In this document: positions 59,901-64,000 of the stretch, in pieces
How the letters are laid out: every line of letters starts with the position of its first letter
Numbering within the stretch: the first letter of the stretch is position 1
NCBI GenBank assembly: GCA_002633005.1
Contig: NMRA01000438.1
Coordinates: 257,576-321,575 of the forward strand
Reading direction: 5' to 3'
DNA: 64,000 nt
From: Phoronis australis
Taxonomy: Eukaryota; Phoronida; Phoronidae
Translations under genes and position numbers: made by a program
The notes under the pieces: generated by a model
Databases searched by the model: none
What the model was told of the DNA's origin: nothing
What the model saw: the letters and a program-made list of their open reading frames with translations, nothing else

Positions 59901-62088
59901 TTTGAGTGTGACCAAAACTTAACTATGGTTGGCAGTGAGACAATATTCTGCAACGGACAGGAATGGAACGACACAGTACCCATGTGTTACGGTGAGTAAA
60001 ATTAACACGCATGATGTCCCCTGATAACTCATAAAAAGAGGGACATCTGGAGTATTCAAATTAAGTGTGTTCATTTTAATAGCGTGCTCGTAATTAATTG
60101 TAGACCTTATAGCGGAAGTCGAACGTTCCTTGAGGCTCCTTCACGGTACGCATGCGCATGCTCTCCCAGTCCGGAATCTACTTCCAGACCAAAGGAAGTT
60201 TCTTATTCATTTGTTCGTCTAAAATAGGTTGAATTACAACGAAGACGACTTATAACTCTAGAATTTACTCTTTTTTCTCTGAAGAGAACTCTTGGAGCAC
60301 AAATGCTTTGTATGGTTTTAGAGCCTCCACCTTGAAAAAGTTGAACACTTTTCGCTCGGCTATCGCTGAATCAGGTGTAGTTTGACACTATTTAGCTGTT
60401 TCACATTCAACGTTATGCCACGAACCACAGGGTTCGTATTCGAGCGTCTCTTCTATGGTGTGATTCGCAGTATTTATACACGGGTATCAATACACGTACA
60501 TGTAGGCCAAACTCGTTGGCGAGGTTGATATTCGATCTGAAGAAAGCGCTATTGATATTCTTCATCTGGCTCAAAAATGTGTACCGCGGAGTCTTAACTG
60601 GTGCGGAGTGATCCCAGCTTCTTGCATCACAGAGCAACTGGTCTATTGGAAGCAGTTCTCTGAAGTTGAACTTTCCAATTCATTAGCATGCAAATCTGGT
60701 GTAAATCTCTGACACCTACTTCTTGATTGGCCAAGAAAGAATTACGGCAAACGGTAAATTAGGTGAACTTAAAAAGCGAGCTTTTACTACATTAAGTGGC
60801 GTAACTCGAACCATAATGCAGACGGTAAACGCGGAGATGGTAGTTCTGATTGCCATGCCTAATGCTAATTTCTTACGCGAACAATCGCTAGGCGATGAGA
60901 CCAACTCTACCTCGAGTCAGCGCAACAAGAACTGTCTACTGTTATGTAGTGGAAATCGACGAGATAAGGTGAATGCTCACAAAAAGTAGTGAAATTAAAA
61001 ACGTTTTAAATCGAGATCAAAAGCCTTTGAAATTTTAGGTAGAAACTTATTAACGAATACGCCATTAACTGGTGTAAAGGCAGATATAATGATTAGAATC
61101 GTAGATGGTAGAGTTAAGTCAGGATTTAAAAAAACAATTGCTTCTCAAAGCATTTCAGATAATTAAATCGGTTATAAGTCGCTTTCTGTCGAAAACACTA
61201 CCAGTGTCGCATTCAAAGTATTTTTTGTCAAATGTTGCCCGTTTCTGCTCATACCCTGCCCTTTCCTTACGACGGACTGGGATATTGAGAATGAAATAGG
61301 TGTGGCTGGGTGTTCGTTCTATAATGGTGACCAAACTCTCGAGGACCTGCTCTCATTCAAATATAATGCGATATATCTCCGGAATTTTTCCCTTTCTAGC
61401 GATAACCGCAATTACTCAATCCCCATTTTGTCTCCGCACTTGCTGCCTCGGCTGTGTTGCAGACAGACTCGGCGTCATCTAGTTATTTACGTGGGTGAAT
61501 GTTATTGAACACTGTCCAATCGTAGAGCAAGTTACTTCTGGTTGAAATGAGGTTTTCACTACGTTTAGTAGTAGTGTTTGTGTTATTTGCGCAGAGACAA
61601 CTTGACACAAGTGTGACAATTTACTTAACCGTGTTAAGGCGGGGGTAATTTCAGTATTCAATGTAAGTTATAGGGTGGACGCAAAGTTGCTGACGATGTG
61701 AAAGTACACAGAGGATGTGCGCTTGCTTAGTAACACACATAGAGGTGTCTAATAATTTGTTTGCCATATTTGTCGCATGGTGAAGGACGTGAAGTGCGCG
61801 CGCTCGGCTGAACTGGAGCAAGTTGCTGTAGGGCAAAGAGTTGCTTATCTTGTAGTGTGGACGCATAATATTCGCACGATGTTGTCAAGACTGAGCTCAA
61901 ATAAATTGTTGTAGCGAGTGCTTGCCCAGAAGTTTTGGCTTCACGTCCGATTAACTTGAGGATACGGGATATTCAAAACAACGGAACTCTTATCTCGTTC
62001 ACCTGTGACGAAAACTTCACAATGAGTGGCAGCGAGAAAATCTTCTGCAACGGAAGTGATTGGAATGGCACAGTCCCCGTCTGTTACC
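56906..62088 (+). CDS. Gene D: tandem paralogue of gene C, 5' part
   Basis: Four exons, 56906-56972, 58871-59062, 59818-59991 and 61915-62088, are all linked by phase 1 junctions. The product starts with a signal peptide (MYRHCVLLFVAAFFLGIS) and has three sushi domains. The first corresponds to gene C sushi 1, and the second and third to gene C sushi 2. All have four Cys and the conserved Trp. No MAM, stalk or TM exon is seen before 64000, so the gene continues outside the window; by analogy with gene C a MAM domain and TM are expected but not shown. It is an extracellular recognition or adhesion protein by domain content. It arose by local duplication with gene C, plus one extra sushi-2 exon duplication in D or loss in C. 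Confidence 0.87.
56973..58870 (+). other. Intron 1 of gene D
   Basis: 1898 bp, phase 1. It contains the repeat copy at 58161-58335. No other feature is recognised. Confidence 0.8.
58161..58335 (+). repeat. Dispersed repeat shared with 35222-35400
   Basis: Collinear with the earlier copy: agaacgggaaaa, ctatcagaagacagtctttg, aattttcaaagg, gccaaaattcgataaatttt, ccatttttgaggtgctcc. Confidence 0.65.
58871..59062 (+). CDS. Gene D exon 2: sushi domain 1
   Basis: 192 bp, acceptor tttctccctcag, donor TGTGG/gtaagt, phases 1-1. It encodes GIRRLARATSFCPRLKLTNG, FRCNPGFYLHGTVAVLCTSS and GEWQKEPPICVG. It is one codon longer than gene C exon 2 and retains the sushi Trp. The sequence just before the acceptor is also similar to that in gene C. 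Confidence 0.92.
59818..59991 (+). CDS. Gene D exon 3: sushi domain 2
   Basis: 174 bp, acceptor accttgtttcag, donor TTACG/gtgagt, phases 1-1. It encodes AEGCPDVRTSLTMNLKVKQL, FECDQNLTMVGSETIFCNGQ and EWNDTVPMCYG. It lacks an internal ATG near the start, so a simple ORF scan misses it. Closest match in the window is gene C exon 3. Confidence 0.92.
59992..61914 (+). other. Intron 3 of gene D
   Basis: 1923 bp, phase 1. I see no repeat or additional sushi exon in it. Confidence 0.7.
61915..62088 (+). CDS. Gene D exon 4: sushi domain 3
   Basis: 174 bp, acceptor aaataaattgttgtag, donor TTACC/gtgagt, phases 1-1. It encodes ASACPEVLASRPINLRIRDI, ISFTCDENFTMSGSEKIFCN and GSDWNGTVPVCY. The acceptor at 61913-61914 is chosen over cttgcccag (61930) because it restores the first Cys and gives the same 174-bp length as the sister exons. 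The exon ends in C rather than G, so the next codon is not Gly as after the other sushi exons. Confidence 0.87.
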
Positions 62089-64000
62089 GTGAGTTACACA
62101 CTGTACACCTACATTTACTTTCAATGAATTGTCCATTAAGTCAGTGTTCGTCGTCCTGGAGGGTTCACGGACGGAATCCAAATTACTGTGTAGGTTACCA
62201 ACATATGATGCTGCCAATGAGGCTCAGCTCTTTTTCATAGGGACACATTAGAAAGTGGAATTATACAGCCCTTCCCGTTGAAGAGGCCAAACAGTCAACT
62301 TACTGTTTTTAGCACTTACCTTGTTACTGTTATGCACTTTGATTCCACTTAATTCCCATGCGTCCTGTATTGTTGGGTCGGACTATAGGGTTTGATTTGA
62401 ATTGAGATTGACTACAATAAATCGCCACAGTCTTGGCATCTGAAGGTAATGTAACGTCAAAAGCATCCCAAAGCCTGATTTGAAGCTCTAATGGCCCTGC
62501 AGTTCTGCTGAAGACTAGAAATCCCTCCTAGTCTTTCAGTGAGAGTCACTTTCAGCAAGTGCCCCCTGTTGTCGTTTAGTGCACACAAAGCTTGACGTAC
62601 ATGTACGCCTTCCACACGCGATCCTGAAATATATTGGGTACGAGACCAAACAAAATATTAAATTGCAATGAGTCTGCACCTGCTGTCATGAAAACAATGT
62701 TGATATAAGCCAATTATCGTTACGAATCAACCAAATTCATCTTGTTCCTTACTATGCAGGATTTCTAGACATGAAAAGGATTCCTAGATCGTTATTGCTT
62801 TTGGCCGTCTGAGAAATTCCAGGAGTTACCAATTTCAATTCAAACGGCGAATTAAAAAGGTTTTGTCGACAGTAGAACATGCAAAATATACTCGTCTCTG
62901 TCTTAACAGAACTTAGGAATTAAATCTTTTCCCGTGTTTCAAAAACGCATGTCGGAAATCATCCGTCACACCTCGGGTATTCTAGTAGGCTCACATTTAG
63001 CCTCCGTGGTAAACGTTATCTGCGCATGTGCACATTTCAATCGTACGGCTAATCTAGTCTCCTTCACAGACCCTCGAGGTTGGTTAGGGTCTGCTACAGG
63101 ACACTTTCCGATCCGCATTCTTGCAATATCATTGGCTGTTCCGATTTCAAGAAACAAGGCATTCTATTGGTCAGTTGTATAATAGGTCAAACTAGTTCAC
63201 CAACATGGCGACTTCCAGTAAAAGAATGTCGATGGATTTACAGCTGTTTAAATCTCTCTGTTTTCATCAAACTCCCGCAATTCAAAGCTAACGAGTCAAG
63301 GAAAACATCACCAGTAATGTATACGAAACATGTTGTGATAATTATCTTGTATACTGNATATTTGAGAGCTTATTGATGGCAGTTAATGATCCCAGCATTA
63401 GAGCTAAAAGTTCGAGTCTGAGTTCGAGGTTTTATTAGAAATCTTAAACAGTTTTTACTCAAATTTTAGTTCGAATCTAGTGGTTATTAAGTACTCATTA
63501 AGTCTATCTTGATCTCGCTAGAAAGTGGACTGGAAGTGACAAAAACAATTTCGAGTTTGATTTGGATTGAAAGCTTCACTCTAGAGGTGTATTCCCAAAA
63601 CATGATCACGTAATCCCTTTTCAGGGTTTTAAATCAATCCATACAAGACTGGACTAGAATTTGTTTAGCCCAAAAAGCATTTATATGTGGAGAATGAGAA
63701 AACATCTGTACTAAACTGTGTTGAAAAGATTAATCCTTTTTAAGTTCCTTATTCACAACGTGTACCATTTTTCAAGCTGCTATTAACCCAACCTCTTTTT
63801 AGAACCATCATGTAACAATATAAGATTGGTCTCGTACTAACAATGTTGTTTTTGGCCAAAATAGTAGCAAAAATCTAATCACAATTGTTCGCATGAAGAT
63901 TGACATGTCTAGCAATGTCCAGGGTCAATCTTCACGTGTGTGCTCGTGATTAGACTCTTGATCTCGTACTGTTCCTTAGTGAGATTACACGTGGCATATT
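62089..64000 (+). other. Window end: presumed intron of gene D
   Basis: No further sushi or MAM exon is recognisable up to the window edge. A single N lies at 63357. No repeat is identified. Confidence 0.5.

Overview
The window is eukaryotic, and specifically metazoan. It shows GT–AG introns of several kb, AT-leaning non-coding DNA, Penelope-like and LINE retroelement debris, miniature inverted-repeat elements and tRNA-like SINE heads. Its genes encode sushi, MAM, somatomedin-B-like and family-B 7TM domains. A marine invertebrate (cnidarian, hemichordate, cephalochordate or similar) fits best; the sequence alone does not fix the phylum. It looks like draft assembly: two N runs (15541-15597 and 37070-37129) and single Ns at 14926, 23911, 31709 and 63357. 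Two of the single Ns coincide with structural breaks.

All four genes I can support lie on the + strand. (A) The 3' end of an unrecognised gene has four phase-consistent exons between 3205 and the stop at 9240-9242. (B) 27231-31708 is a family-B (adhesion/Methuselah-like) GPCR in two exons, with a signal peptide, a somatomedin-B-like cysteine knot and six of seven TM helices; it breaks off in TM6 at the N at 31709. (C) 39706-50857 is a complete seven-exon gene for a 464-residue type I membrane protein: signal peptide, two sushi domains, one MAM domain, a Thr-rich stalk, a TM helix and a short basic tail. (D) From 56906 to beyond the window end lies a tandem paralogue of C with the same signal-peptide exon design, the same first sushi exon and two further 174-bp sushi exons. 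C and D are a local duplication of an exon-shuffling gene: nearly all internal introns are phase 1.

The intergenic DNA and the introns are full of mobile-element remains. 14170-17215 is a decayed minus-strand Penelope-like element. Its inverted terminal repeat was later split by a 1.64-kb terminal-inverted-repeat element, and the paralogous arm preserves the empty site. 23160-24544 holds a second GIY-YIG retroelement remnant in two near-identical ~634-bp copies joined at an N. 36118-36640 is the 3' end of an L1-like element. Three short inverted-repeat (MITE-like) families, a family built of degenerate ~150-bp monomers, tRNA-derived SINEs, several hammerhead-like Penelope tails, microsatellites and minisatellites make up the rest of what I can identify.

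I did not find a new defence or metabolic system. The most interesting items are the C/D receptor pair, the SMB-type GPCR with its break, and the nested Penelope/TIR insertion with its built-in empty-site control.
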